A DNA stretch of 7,457 nt, from the NCBI GenBank assembly GCA_019090185.1, contig JAHRWJ010000141.1, forward strand, positions 1 to 7,457. Direction: 5' to 3'. A program made the position numbers and the translations under genes. Positions 1-6,440 of the stretch are shown here, piece by piece (the stretch's first letter is position 1; every line of letters begins with the position of its first letter). Origin of the DNA: Immundisolibacteraceae bacterium (GTDB taxonomy: Bacteria > Pseudomonadota > Gammaproteobacteria > Immundisolibacterales > Immundisolibacteraceae). The notes beneath the pieces were generated by a model, which had not been told where the DNA came from, did not search any database, and saw only the letters and a list, made by a program, of their open reading frames with translations.

Positions 1-329
1 CGGCCATCGGCGGCGCTTTCCCCGACGGTGCCACTGAGCCCCAGCTGCCACCCGATACCCCACAAGAGATGATCGACCAGATCACCTGCGCCCGAGCGAG
101 TATTTCGCAAGGTACCTTCCTGGGTAATACCACAGACCGGGATTACTGTATTTCGATTTACGAGCAGCACAACGCCGAAGTTCGGCGATACATAGCCGCT
201 GATCGATTGCTGGAGTTTGAAGTCAAGCAGGGTTGGCAACCACTGTGTGACTTTCTTGGCCGTCCCGTGCCTGAAGGTGATTTTCCACGGCTAAATTCCA
301 GCTCGGAATTTGGGGGCAATTTCACCTAG
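1..329 (+). CDS. Sulfotransferase family protein, C-terminal part (5' end outside window)
   Basis: The reading frame is open from base 3 to the TAG at 327-329, giving about 108 residues of a protein that starts before the window. An internal ATG at 69 exists, but the frame upstream of it (AIGGAFPDGATEPQLPPD) continues the protein, so it is not the start. The tail matches the C-terminal half of the PF17784 sulfotransferase family: a YEQHNAEVRRYI helix, then ADRLLEFEVKQGWQPLC, then DFLGRPVPEGDFPRLN. In this family the PAPS-binding P-loop lies near the N-terminus and is not visible here, so activity cannot be judged. Members are presumed to move a sulfo group from PAPS to an unknown acceptor; they are frequent in marine proteobacteria and actinobacteria. 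The gene converges on the epimerase gene and ends just before a strong hairpin. Family call is fairly sure; substrate is unknown. Confidence 0.85.
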   Translation, partial: AIGGAFPDGATEPQLPPDTPQEMIDQITCARASISQGTFLGNTTDRDYCISIYEQHNAEVRRYIAADRLLEFEVKQGWQPLCDFLGRPVPEGDFPRLNSSSEFGGNFT

Positions 330-341
330 GTCATCCGACTC

Positions 342-381
342 GGGTTGATGCTGGCCTGATAATTCAGGCCAGCATCAACCC
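342..381. terminator. Perfect 18-bp hairpin between convergent genes
   Basis: The arm at 342-359 is exactly the reverse complement of the arm at 364-381, with a 4-base loop (TAAT) at 360-363. It sits 12 bases after the sulfotransferase stop and 40 bases before the end of the convergent epimerase gene, the place expected for a bidirectional terminator. Neither strand has a clear T-run after the stem, so it is not a textbook intrinsic terminator. It may act as an mRNA-end stabiliser or be one copy of a dispersed palindromic repeat. Confidence 0.55.
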
Positions 382-399
382 TAGATCAATTCAAAGCCA

Positions 400-423
400 A
401 TCAAAACAACCCTGGGCTGGGTT
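400..423 (-). terminator. Possible weak intrinsic terminator of the epimerase gene
   Basis: Read on the minus strand, a 5-bp stem AACCC/GGGTT (423-419 with 412-408, 6-base loop) begins inside the stop codon. It is followed by GTTTTGATT. The stem is short, so this is a tentative call; the stronger hairpin at 342-381 lies further downstream. Confidence 0.3.
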
Positions 424-1384
424 AAGGATAACGCTGCGGATGGTTCTGCAGCTCCAACAGAAAATCATCGATCCACTGCCCCAGGTCATACTCCGGGTTC
501 CAGCCCCACTCATCGCGGGCGAAGCGATCGTCGATCGGTTTGATCATTTCATCAAGAAATCGCTGGCGCTGAGGGTCCGGATTAAAACTGATCTGTGCGT
601 CACTAATCCGCGCCCTGACGGTTTCTGCCAGCTCTCCCGCCGTTGGGGTCGGCGGCACGCCATTAATTAAGTAATTGAACTTTTTCAGCCCTTCGACCGG
701 CGCGCGACTCAGCTGTATCACCCCGCGAGCACAATCTTTTACATACACAATCGGCACCCGGGTATGTTCGGCGGCACCGACCACATAGGCTCTGCCGTTG
801 GCGCTCTCCTCGACCATCCAGGAATGAAACTGGGCAGCGCCCGGTGTTCTTACACCCGCGCCTGCAATGCCAGGAAAACGAATACCGCGATAATCGAGAC
901 CATAGCGGTTACGGTAAAAATTACCCATATTTTCGCCGAACAACTTAGCCGAACCATAGAAAGATAGCGGCCGCTGCATACTCAGGTCATCAAGCTGATC
1001 ACCGCTGACATCTGCCCCATAGGTCCCGATACTGCTGGCAAACAGCACCTGGGGTACATCAAGCAACCGAGCCGCTTCAAAGACATTAAAGGTACCGTTG
1101 ACATTGGCCTGCATCGCCGCCGCCGGGTCAAGATCTGAGGCCACCGAGAGCATGGCGCCGAGATGGTATATCGCCTCTGGTTTGGCGCGCTTAACCGCCT
1201 CCATCACATGACTTATATTACCCAGGTTGCCCTGAATAAAGGTCACCTGGTCGGCCACATCATCCAGCCGCCAGGTGGCTGCGCTGACATGAAAAACAGT
1301 CACCTCATGTTTGCCTTCGGCCAGTAGTTCACGCACCACTGCCGAGCCGATAAAACCGGTACCTCCGGTTACTAAAATTGCCAT
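422..1384 (-). CDS. NAD-dependent epimerase/dehydratase (extended SDR, threonine-dehydrogenase-like)
   Basis: A 320-residue cytoplasmic oxidoreductase or epimerase of the extended short-chain dehydrogenase family. Visible elements are the N-terminal Rossmann glycine motif GGTGFIG (residues 7-13), the YHLGA segment (73-77), the catalytic Ser region FASSIGTYG (115-123), and the YGSAK active-site motif with Tyr143 and Lys147. The stretch YRGIRFPGI (165-173) and the following TPG resemble the substrate-side region of SDR-type L-threonine 3-dehydrogenases and UDP-glucose 4-epimerase relatives. The exact substrate cannot be assigned. Length is typical for the family. The ATG at 1384 is supported by TGGAGGAG, an excellent ribosome binding site 6-8 bases upstream. 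It lies 109 bases downstream of a classical SDR on the same strand, so the two may form one transcript and act on one pathway, but no neighbour names that pathway. Confidence 0.85.
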   Translation of the reverse strand: MAILVTGGTGFIGSAVVRELLAEGKHEVTVFHVSAATWRLDDVADQVTFIQGNLGNISHVMEAVKRAKPEAIYHLGAMLSVASDLDPAAAMQANVNGTFNVFEAARLLDVPQVLFASSIGTYGADVSGDQLDDLSMQRPLSFYGSAKLFGENMGNFYRNRYGLDYRGIRFPGIAGAGVRTPGAAQFHSWMVEESANGRAYVVGAAEHTRVPIVYVKDCARGVIQLSRAPVEGLKKFNYLINGVPPTPTAGELAETVRARISDAQISFNPDPQRQRFLDEMIKPIDDRFARDEWGWNPEYDLGQWIDDFLLELQNHPQRYP

Positions 1385-1418
1385 GTTGACTCCTCCATTA
1401 AACAGCTTATTAATGACT

Positions 1419-1448
1419 CAGTGGTGTTTGCCCCACTGCTGTTTTTCT
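1419..1448 (+). terminator. Hairpin with T-tract in the SDR-epimerase gap
   Basis: CAGTGG (1419-1424) pairs with CCACTG (1433-1438). On the plus strand the stem is followed by CTGTTTTTCT, the arrangement of an intrinsic terminator facing against the operon. It could stop antisense transcription. On the sense (minus) RNA it would be only an intercistronic hairpin without a U-tract. The rest of the gap is AT-rich. Confidence 0.3.
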
Positions 1449-1493
1449 ATTAATTAACTCTTGCCGATTATTTTATAAATTGGCCACCGCTGA

Positions 1494-2261
1494 TCACTGC
1501 GCGGTGTAGCCACCGTCAACCGTCACGGTCTGACCGGTGACAAAGGTAGACCCGGCCGAACAGAGCCAGGTAACCGCATCAGCAATTTCGCCAGGCTCAC
1601 CCAGTCGACCCATCGGATGCAGCGCCTGCTGAGCCTCGATCAGTCCGGGGATCCGTTCGCCAACACCAATTATTTGCTGGCTTAAGGTGGTACCAGGACA
1701 GACCGCGTTGACCCGAATATTCTGTTTAGCATATTCCAATGCGGCGGTTTTGGTCAGACCAATCACGCCGAATTTACACGCTGACAAGGTCGGCGAGACA
1801 TGTTCATAACCGACCTGTCCGGCCACCGAAGCGATATTCACAATCGCACCACCACCGGCCCGCAACATCTGCTGTATTTCATACTTCATGCAGAGCCAGA
1901 CACCTTTGAACATCACCCCGGTTTCCCGATCCCAGTCCCGCTCGGTGCAGTCCGCGGTTTTGGCCGGCACCCCACCCATACCCGCATTGTTACAGGCGAA
2001 ATCAAGTTGACCATAGGCCGAGATAGTTTCTGCAATTAGCGACTCCACCTGCTCGGCGTTGGCGACATCGGCCTCAAGAAAAACCGCCTGACCACCCAGC
2101 GCTTTAATTTGATCCAACGTCTGCGCGCCACCTGCTGGGTTAATGTCATTCACCACCACCTGAGCCCCACCGCGCGCAAAAGCCAGCGCGGTCGCCTGGC
2201 CGATGCCCGAACCTGCACCGGTAACCAGCGCCACCCTGCCCTTAAAATCAACTGTTTGCAT
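1494..2261 (-). CDS. Classical SDR-fold protein lacking the catalytic Tyr
   Basis: A 255-residue classical short-chain dehydrogenase/reductase. It keeps the cofactor motif TGAGSGIG (residues 14-21), an acidic Asp39 after the second strand (usual for NAD preference), the D-V turn at 65-66, NNAG (91-94), the Ser in NIASVAG (Ser144), and the C-terminal VTGQTVTVDGGY signature. Two catalytic-tetrad positions are changed. The motif usually read YxxxK is LSACK here (Leu159, Lys163), with Thr158 before it and no Tyr at either position. The tetrad Asn in the usual VNLKGVW segment is Met117 (VMFKGVW). I confirmed both codons (TTG and ATG on the minus strand). It may therefore bind NAD(H) without normal oxidoreductase activity, or use other chemistry. 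The ATG at 2261 is preceded by a GGGGGAGGG ribosome binding site. The epimerase gene follows in the same direction. Confidence 0.85.
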   Translation of the reverse strand: MQTVDFKGRVALVTGAGSGIGQATALAFARGGAQVVVNDINPAGGAQTLDQIKALGGQAVFLEADVANAEQVESLIAETISAYGQLDFACNNAGMGGVPAKTADCTERDWDRETGVMFKGVWLCMKYEIQQMLRAGGGAIVNIASVAGQVGYEHVSPTLSACKFGVIGLTKTAALEYAKQNIRVNAVCPGTTLSQQIIGVGERIPGLIEAQQALHPMGRLGEPGEIADAVTWLCSAGSTFVTGQTVTVDGGYTAQ

Positions 2262-2319
2262 ATCAACACCCTCCCCCGGGTTAAGTTTTTCCCCGCCATC
2301 ACGCTACCTTGTTCAGAGT

Positions 2320-2348
2320 AGATTAATTTGTTGAGCAAAGCAGGTCAA
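2320..2348 (-). promoter_or_regulatory. Candidate sigma-70 promoter for the SDR-epimerase genes
   Basis: On the minus strand, TTGACC (2348-2343, five of six to TTGACA) is followed after 17 bases by TAATCT (2325-2320, three of six to TATAAT). This would give a leader of about 50 bases before the SDR start. The -35 and spacing are good; the -10 is weak. Confidence 0.3.
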
Positions 2349-2411
2349 AAACGACCACTCTGGGGTATTGGGCAGGTGGTAACACCAGTAGTGAAGCCGT
2401 TGTTAATCAGC

Positions 2412-2417
2412 TAAAAT
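2412..2417 (+). promoter_or_regulatory. Possible -10 element for the RIO kinase gene
   Basis: TAAAAT (five of six to TATAAT) lies 66 bases before the kinase ATG in the divergent gap. No convincing -35 is found at 16-18 bases, so the call is weak. A small inverted repeat GGTG-GTAA-CACC (2375-2386) lies just upstream and could be an operator. Confidence 0.2.
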
Positions 2418-2483
2418 CGACGATTCGCCTGAGCTTATTGCTTTACCCAACTGCGACCACGAACTCACGGATATGCATTTTTC

Positions 2484-3332
2484 ATGAAAACACCCGAACA
2501 ACTCTCCGACCTGGTTGAAGATGGCCTGATCGACGAGGTCATCAGTCGCCTGATGAGTGGCAAGGAAGCAGATGTTTATGTGGTGCGCTGCGGCGACGAA
2601 CTGCGCTGTGCAAAAGTCTATAAAGATAAGGAAACCCGCAGTTTTAAACAGGCGGTGCAGTATCAGGAAGGCCGCAAGGTGCGCAACACCCGTAAAGCTC
2701 GGGCGATGAAAAAGGGAACTGATTTCGGTCGTAAGCAGGTCGAAGAGGCATGGCATAACGCCGAAGTCGAAGCGCTACAGAAACTCGACGCTGCCGGTGT
2801 ACGGGTGCCCAAACCCTATTTTTGTCTCGATGGCGTACTGCTGATGGAGCTGGTCACCACCGGCGAGGGTGAGGTCGCACCGCGTCTATCCGACACCCGG
2901 CCTGATAAAGAAACAGCCTTACGGGACCATTCGGTGATGATGCACGCCATTGTGCGCATGCTCTGCGCCGGACTGGTTCATGGCGATCTATCAGAATTTA
3001 ATGTGTTGGTTGATGATATTGGCCCGGTGGTTATCGATCTGCCCCAGGCGGTGGATGCGTCGGCAAATAACCATGCCCAGTCCATGCTGGAGCGTGACGT
3101 GAATAACATCACCCGCTTCTACGGCCGCTATGCGCGCCAACTCAAAGGCAAACTCTACGCCGAAGAAATTTGGGACCTCTATAAAGCCGGCGAACTCCAC
3201 CCGGAATCAACCCTGACCGGACTGTTCGAAGCCGACGACACCAACGCTGATGTGGATTCGGTGATGGAAGAGATCAAGGCCGCCTACGCCATCGAGCAGA
3301 TGCGCATTGAACGGATGAACAGTCAGGATTAA
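2484..3332 (+). CDS. RIO-family serine/threonine protein kinase (PA4780-like)
   Basis: A 282-residue cytoplasmic RIO1-type atypical kinase. It has the nucleotide-binding loop SGKEADVYVV (residues 25-34), the ATP-anchoring lysine in CAKVYK (Lys44), the hinge-like LLMELV (119-124), the catalytic loop HGDLSEFNV (His166, Asp168, Asn173), and the metal-binding Asp185 in VVIDLPQAVD. All residues needed for phosphotransfer are present and the length fits the bacterial family. Eukaryotic and archaeal RIO kinases act in ribosome maturation; the bacterial substrates are poorly known, so the cellular role here is open. The ribosome binding site is weak (ACGGA about 12 bases upstream). An ATG at 2473 is out of frame and stops after four codons, overlapping this start. 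The gene stands alone, divergent from the SDR and convergent with the chemoreceptor. Its last 32 codons recur in damaged form at 5921-6014. Confidence 0.9.
   Translation: MKTPEQLSDLVEDGLIDEVISRLMSGKEADVYVVRCGDELRCAKVYKDKETRSFKQAVQYQEGRKVRNTRKARAMKKGTDFGRKQVEEAWHNAEVEALQKLDAAGVRVPKPYFCLDGVLLMELVTTGEGEVAPRLSDTRPDKETALRDHSVMMHAIVRMLCAGLVHGDLSEFNVLVDDIGPVVIDLPQAVDASANNHAQSMLERDVNNITRFYGRYARQLKGKLYAEEIWDLYKAGELHPESTLTGLFEADDTNADVDSVMEEIKAAYAIEQMRIERMNSQD
3237..3332 (+). repeat. Direct repeat, left copy: 3' end of the RIO kinase gene
   Basis: The last 32 codons of the kinase gene (Asp252 to the stop) match 5921-6014 with eight substitutions and one 2-base gap. Weaker similarity continues for about 30 bases past the stop (CCTGAGCTGA here, CCTCAGCTGA there). 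The two copies lie in the same orientation, flanking the chemoreceptor gene. Confidence 0.9.
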
Positions 3333-3338
3333 GGCCGA

Positions 3339-3365
3339 CCTGAGCTGATAGCCCATCAGCCCAGG
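3339..3365. terminator. Hairpin between the convergent RIO kinase and chemoreceptor genes
   Basis: CCTG-A-GCTGAT pairs with ATCAGC-C-CAGG (3339-3349 with 3355-3365) around the loop AGCCC, a 10-bp stem with one A-C mismatch. It begins 7 bases after the kinase stop. There is no T-run on either strand. A second, shorter stem TTGAC/GTCAA lies at 3371-3394. This is a plausible bidirectional transcript end. Confidence 0.4.
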
Positions 3366-3432
3366 CCGCATTGACTGGTTTACTCGGCGGTCAATTTAAG
3401 CGCCAGCTGTTAGCCCGACACCTGCGTAACGA

Positions 3433-5517
3433 CTAGCCAACCTGGTCGAGCTGCGTTTCACCTTCAGCGGATTCAAATTTACGGGCTAACTGCTCTAACC
3501 TGGCGACGTTATCGGACTGCTGTCGACTGGCGGCAACAATTTCACCGGTCGCCTGGGTGGTGACCTCCGCATTGTTACTAAAATGCACCACATTATCGGC
3601 GACCTGTTTACAGGCCACCGCTTGCTCCGCCGAGGCATCGGCCACATCCCGGTTCATATCGCGGATGGTAGCAATTGAAACCTCTATGTCCCGCAGCGTA
3701 GTCGACAGCGAGCGGGTCTGCTCGACCGCGTAATTAACGGTGCGATTGCTCGCCGAGACAATTTCATTGGCGCTATTGGCATTGTGCTGAAACTCAGACA
3801 ACATGCCCTCAATCTCGGTAGCCGACTCCTGGGTACGAAATGCCAATGCCCTGACCTCTTCTGACACCACCGCAAAACCACGGCCATGCTCACCGGCACG
3901 CGCCGCCTCGATCGCCGCGTTGAGCGCCAGCAGATTGGTTTGCTCCGACACCGCCTTAATAACATCAAGCACACCGACGATACTCTCGCTGCCACGATGC
4001 AGCTCGGTAATCAGCGCTTCAATACTATTAACTTCGTGTGAAACTGACTCAATGGCCACCACTGCGTCGTCCATATGCTCAAGCCCTTCCTCAGCCGCTT
4101 GATAGGCAAGATCGGTCACCTCTGCCACATGATGCATACGGTCAGTCACCACTTCAATGTTGGCAGAGGTCTGCTGAATCGCCTCGCTCAGTTCGGCAGT
4201 TTCATCCTGTTGCTCGTGCATACTGGTTTCAGCATGACTGACTGCCGTGGCTATCTGTGTCGCGGTTATCGCCATTGCCTGACTACTGCCATGAATCTGG
4301 CCAATGGTCTGAGCAAAATTATCCAGAACCTGGTTGTAATGGCTCCCTATCTGGGCCATTTCATCTTCGCCGGACAGGGTTGCCCGCTGACCCAGATCAT
4401 GACCCTGGCTGACCGCCGTCATGGTGGTAATTAAATGGCTGACCTGACCACGAATTTTTGCCGAAATACCTTTGGCGATTAAGAAAGCCAGCACCACCAC
4501 CAGCAGACGGCTGAACAACACAAACTGCAACGCCTGGCGGCCCTGGTTTTGCAGAATTTCCATCTCGGCCAGCATCGAATCGGCAAACCTATCTTCGAGC
4601 AGTTTTAATTGCTCAATACGCCGACTGGCCAGTCGAAACCAGTTGCCGGCATTAGCCTGCAGCTTGCCACTGGCATGCTCAGAGAAAACCAATCGGCGAA
4701 ATTCGGCCACGGCTTTGAAATCACTACCCGCCGCTAGCGCTCTGAAACTGGCCTGATCATCATCAAGCAATAATTTTTCGAAATCGGCTAATTGGGTTTT
4801 CTGGCCACTCACCAGTGTTACGAACTGCTGGAATTCAGCAGCAGAAAACTGCTTTCCAGACAAGCTACTGCTCAATAATGCTCGCTCAATCCCAGCCTGC
4901 TCTTTTGCCTGTAACAACCGGTCATAGGCGAAAAAATGGCGTAGCAGCACCGGATGATTACTCTCTCTGGCATAGGCCAGGTTCATCGCCAATAAGCGTT
5001 GGTTAATCGCCGAATAAAAGGCGATCACTTTATCGACATCAATCACCTGGTTATCTACCTGGCGACGAAACGGCTCGCGCGCCTCTAAACCGACCGATTG
5101 ATATTGCTGTAGCAGCCGGCCCACCGGATCATTAGCCAGCGCTTCGCTCTGTGAGCCGAGCAGCTGCTCAATAACCAGCTGCCGCTGAGTAAGAGCGGTT
5201 TCTGTTTGTAATCGTTGCGCCCGCAGTTTTGCACCAAAGCTCTGACCGCCACTGGCCAGATATCCTGCGGTTAGTCCGCGCTCTTTCTGAAGTTCATGAA
5301 CCAGTTGACTGCTGGTAATCGCCAGCTGCGTGACCTGAAGGCTACGGTCTAACTCATTATTTTTCTGCGCTAACCGCCAGGCTTCCTGAACCGTCACCAC
5401 CAGCATCAACAGCATCAAGGGTGCCGCTAGCAGAATCAGTTTTTGGCGAAGATTAAATCGATCTAGAAATGCCCGAATCAGACCCGAGCTTACCCCGGCA
5501 ATGGTTGCCTTCGGCAT
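3433..5517 (-). CDS. Methyl-accepting chemotaxis protein with NIT sensor domain
   Basis: A transmembrane chemoreceptor of 694 residues. Positions below count from a TTG two codons earlier. The order is: membrane segment about 28-46; a periplasmic region (65-310) starting with [20 protein letters not shown], the hallmark of the NIT (nitrate/nitrite sensing) domain; a second membrane segment 332-350; HAMP 351-405 with [14 protein letters not shown]; and a long coiled-coil signalling domain. The hairpin tip is at 525-552 ([20 protein letters not shown]). It would control CheA through CheW. The C-terminus (QLDQVG) has no CheR/CheB-binding pentapeptide. The ATG at 5517 is preferred because AGGGAG lies 7 bases upstream; the TTG at 5523 sits almost on that site. 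A sigma-28 promoter match lies upstream. NIT domains are named for nitrate/nitrite sensing, but ligands vary, so the signal is not proven. The gene is flanked by direct repeats of the RIO kinase 3' end. Confidence 0.93.
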   Translation of the reverse strand: MPKATIAGVSSGLIRAFLDRFNLRQKLILLAAPLMLLMLVVTVQEAWRLAQKNNELDRSLQVTQLAITSSQLVHELQKERGLTAGYLASGGQSFGAKLRAQRLQTETALTQRQLVIEQLLGSQSEALANDPVGRLLQQYQSVGLEAREPFRRQVDNQVIDVDKVIAFYSAINQRLLAMNLAYARESNHPVLLRHFFAYDRLLQAKEQAGIERALLSSSLSGKQFSAAEFQQFVTLVSGQKTQLADFEKLLLDDDQASFRALAAGSDFKAVAEFRRLVFSEHASGKLQANAGNWFRLASRRIEQLKLLEDRFADSMLAEMEILQNQGRQALQFVLFSRLLVVVLAFLIAKGISAKIRGQVSHLITTMTAVSQGHDLGQRATLSGEDEMAQIGSHYNQVLDNFAQTIGQIHGSSQAMAITATQIATAVSHAETSMHEQQDETAELSEAIQQTSANIEVVTDRMHHVAEVTDLAYQAAEEGLEHMDDAVVAIESVSHEVNSIEALITELHRGSESIVGVLDVIKAVSEQTNLLALNAAIEAARAGEHGRGFAVVSEEVRALAFRTQESATEIEGMLSEFQHNANSANEIVSASNRTVNYAVEQTRSLSTTLRDIEVSIATIRDMNRDVADASAEQAVACKQVADNVVHFSNNAEVTTQATGEIVAASRQQSDNVARLEQLARKFESAEGETQLDQVG

Positions 5518-5544
5518 AATCAAACTCCCTGGTTATTATTTTTT

Positions 5545-5572
5545 GGCAGGCAAGCTACGCAGGTTGCCTGCC
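5545..5572. repeat. Perfect 9-bp hairpin in the chemoreceptor leader
   Basis: GGCAGGCAA (5545-5553) and TTGCCTGCC (5564-5572) are perfect reverse complements around a 10-base loop, 28 bases upstream of the chemoreceptor ATG. On the mRNA, the left arm can instead form GCAGG-CAA-CCTGC with part of the loop, so two exclusive folds are possible. A 5-bp stem GGCTA/TAGCC with a T-rich loop lies next to it at 5578-5595. It could be an mRNA control or stability element, or a protein-binding palindrome. Confidence 0.5.
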
Positions 5573-5629
5573 GATATGGCTATTTTTTGTTAGCCGGTGC
5601 TACCTAATTGCATCCGCCAACTTCAGCTA

Positions 5630-5657
5630 GAACCGTGAACCCAAACCACGGTTCACG
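5630..5657. repeat. Nested, mutually exclusive 8-bp inverted repeats
   Basis: CGTGAACC (5634-5641) pairs perfectly with GGTTCACG (5650-5657). Overlapping it, GAACCGTG (5630-5637) pairs perfectly with CACGGTTC (5647-5654). The two stems share bases, so an RNA could form only one at a time. The site lies about 115-140 bases upstream of the chemoreceptor start, inside the predicted leader. Confidence 0.45.
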
Positions 5658-5739
5658 AAACACCAATAGAACGAATAACTTGTTAGCAGCAACCACGCAG
5701 ACGAACGGGGCATCCTTGGTCACCATTCCTGCAGCGCAG

Positions 5740-5766
5740 TTATCGCCTAACCGGGGCCCAGCTTTA
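5740..5766 (-). promoter_or_regulatory. Sigma-28 (FliA) promoter for the chemoreceptor gene
   Basis: On the minus strand, TAAA (5766-5763) is followed after exactly 15 bases by GGCGATAA (5747-5740). The enterobacterial FliA consensus is TAAA-N15-GCCGATAA, so eleven of twelve positions match with ideal spacing. It points at the chemoreceptor gene, whose start is about 220 bases downstream. FliA-driven expression is normal for chemoreceptors, which supports the call. Transcription would start near 5733. Confidence 0.65.
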
Positions 5767-5920
5767 AGTATTTTTTAGAGTTTATTTAAGCCTATAAAAA
5801 TCAGCCCAACCAACAAAGCTGACCACCTGAACATTCAACGGCAGAGGTCCCGAACGCCAGGGCCTTTAGCCAATTTAAAGCAGCTAAAGAACCTAATAAG
5901 GTCGCCCCCATGCCGTAGGC
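5767..5920. other. Non-coding stretch before the RIO fragment
   Basis: No convincing gene lies here. The first 50 bases are AT-rich. An inverted repeat CTTTAGC/GCTAAAG (5864-5870 with 5883-5889) could form a 7-bp hairpin. If the RIO fragment at 5921 descends from a full gene, this stretch may be its unrecognisable remainder or the junction with inserted DNA. I see no clear alignment with the kinase gene upstream of about 5912. Confidence 0.4.
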
Positions 5921-6014
5921 GATACCAGCGCTGATGTGGATTCGGTGATGGAAGAGATCAGGGCCGCCTATGCAATCGAAGATGCGCATTGAACGGATGA
6001 ACAGCCAGGCTTAA
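5921..6014 (+). pseudogene. Decayed 3' fragment of a RIO kinase gene (right direct repeat)
   Basis: The fragment encodes DTSADVDSVMEEIRAAYAIE, then a 2-base loss (GAGCAG in the intact gene, GAAG here) shifts the frame. The remaining bases still match MRIERMNSQ and a TAA. Against 3237-3332 there are eight substitutions: five are synonymous third-position changes and three alter a residue (Asn to Ser, Lys to Arg, Asp to Ala). This pattern indicates that both copies spent time under coding selection, so the fragment is the end of a once functional, slightly diverged RIO gene rather than a fresh duplication. There is no start and no kinase core. It ends 26 bases before the convergent PII-like gene, the layout expected if a RIO gene once ended here. 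Confidence 0.85.
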
Positions 6015-6022
6015 AGCCCCTC

Positions 6023-6057
6023 AGCTGACAACCAGAACCATCAGGGCTGTGTCAGCT
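6023..6057. terminator. 8-bp inverted repeat at the end of the PII-like operon
   Basis: AGCTGACA (6023-6030) is the perfect reverse complement of TGTCAGCT (6050-6057), with a 19-base loop. It spans the stop codon of the second PII-like gene. The loop is long and no T-run follows on the minus strand, so terminator function is only possible. Confidence 0.3.
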
Positions 6058-6436
6058 CATCCCGCGAGAGACTCTCAAACTCCTGGGTCGCGTCCGGGTC
6101 ATCGGCCACATCCGGTAACAGGAACTGGGTCGCTGCCTGGAGTGCACCCATATATAGAAACCCGCCGTGAGGACGATCGATATCGCCCTGACGAAAAATA
6201 TACTCGAAAATCTCATCCGCCTGATCACGGGCCACGATCACGGTTACCAGTTCCCACTCAACCTGCGTGCCGACACCTTTACGACCAATTAACGGCACAA
6301 TGCCAACGCCGCGGGCACGATGTAGTGATGCGGTCGTCAACCCCCGCTCTAGCGACAGTAGTTCAACCATTTTTTGCCCAACACCAGCCGGTAAAATGGC
6401 GGTTATCTGCCGTTGATCTTTTTGTATAGGAATCAT
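6041..6436 (-). CDS. PII-like signalling protein 2
   Basis: A 131-residue small cytoplasmic protein of the PII (GlnB-like) superfamily. It has the beta1 strand ITAILPAGVGQKMVELL (residues 11-27), the LTTASLHRARGVG segment (33-45) where PII proteins enter the T-loop, beta3 WELVTVIVARDQADEIFEYI (61-80), and the GDIDRPHGGFLYM segment (84-96), comparable to the B/C-loop region. PII proteins are trimers that bind nucleotides and effectors and dock on a partner. The frame is open for 30 more codons to an ATG at 6526, but that would overlap the upstream gene deeply and the extra residues do not look like PII. The ATG at 6436, 4 bases after the upstream stop, fits the fold. No good ribosome binding site precedes it, so translation is probably coupled. 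Last gene of the operon. Confidence 0.82.
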   Translation of the reverse strand: MIPIQKDQRQITAILPAGVGQKMVELLSLERGLTTASLHRARGVGIVPLIGRKGVGTQVEWELVTVIVARDQADEIFEYIFRQGDIDRPHGGFLYMGALQAATQFLLPDVADDPDATQEFESLSRDELTQP

Positions 6437-6440
6437 CTGG

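Noticed and set aside
2473..2487. Upstream ATG before the RIO kinase
   Set aside because: It is out of frame and ends after four codons; a tiny coupling peptide cannot be supported from the sequence alone.
3343..3416. Short direct repeat AGCTGATAGCCC / AGCTGTTAGCCC
   Set aside because: Two 12-base copies with one mismatch in a GC-rich intergenic gap are too little to infer a repeat element.
3684..4756. Several open frames inside the chemoreceptor gene on both strands
   Set aside because: They are shadows of a well-supported coding frame and show no family features of their own.
5518..5523. TTG start for the chemoreceptor
   Set aside because: The AGGGAG ribosome binding site ends about one base before this TTG but is well spaced for the ATG two codons later.
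5681..5752. GTTAGC and GCCTAAC boxes reminiscent of an integron attC site
   Set aside because: The boxes are in the wrong order and spacing for a single attC, the GTTAGC box does not fit the consensus, and no cassette or integrase is present.
5801..5989. Minus-strand open frame of 62 codons with a hydrophobic stretch
   Set aside because: Its first third is the antisense of the RIO fragment, it has no convincing ribosome binding site, and the rest matches no family I recognise.
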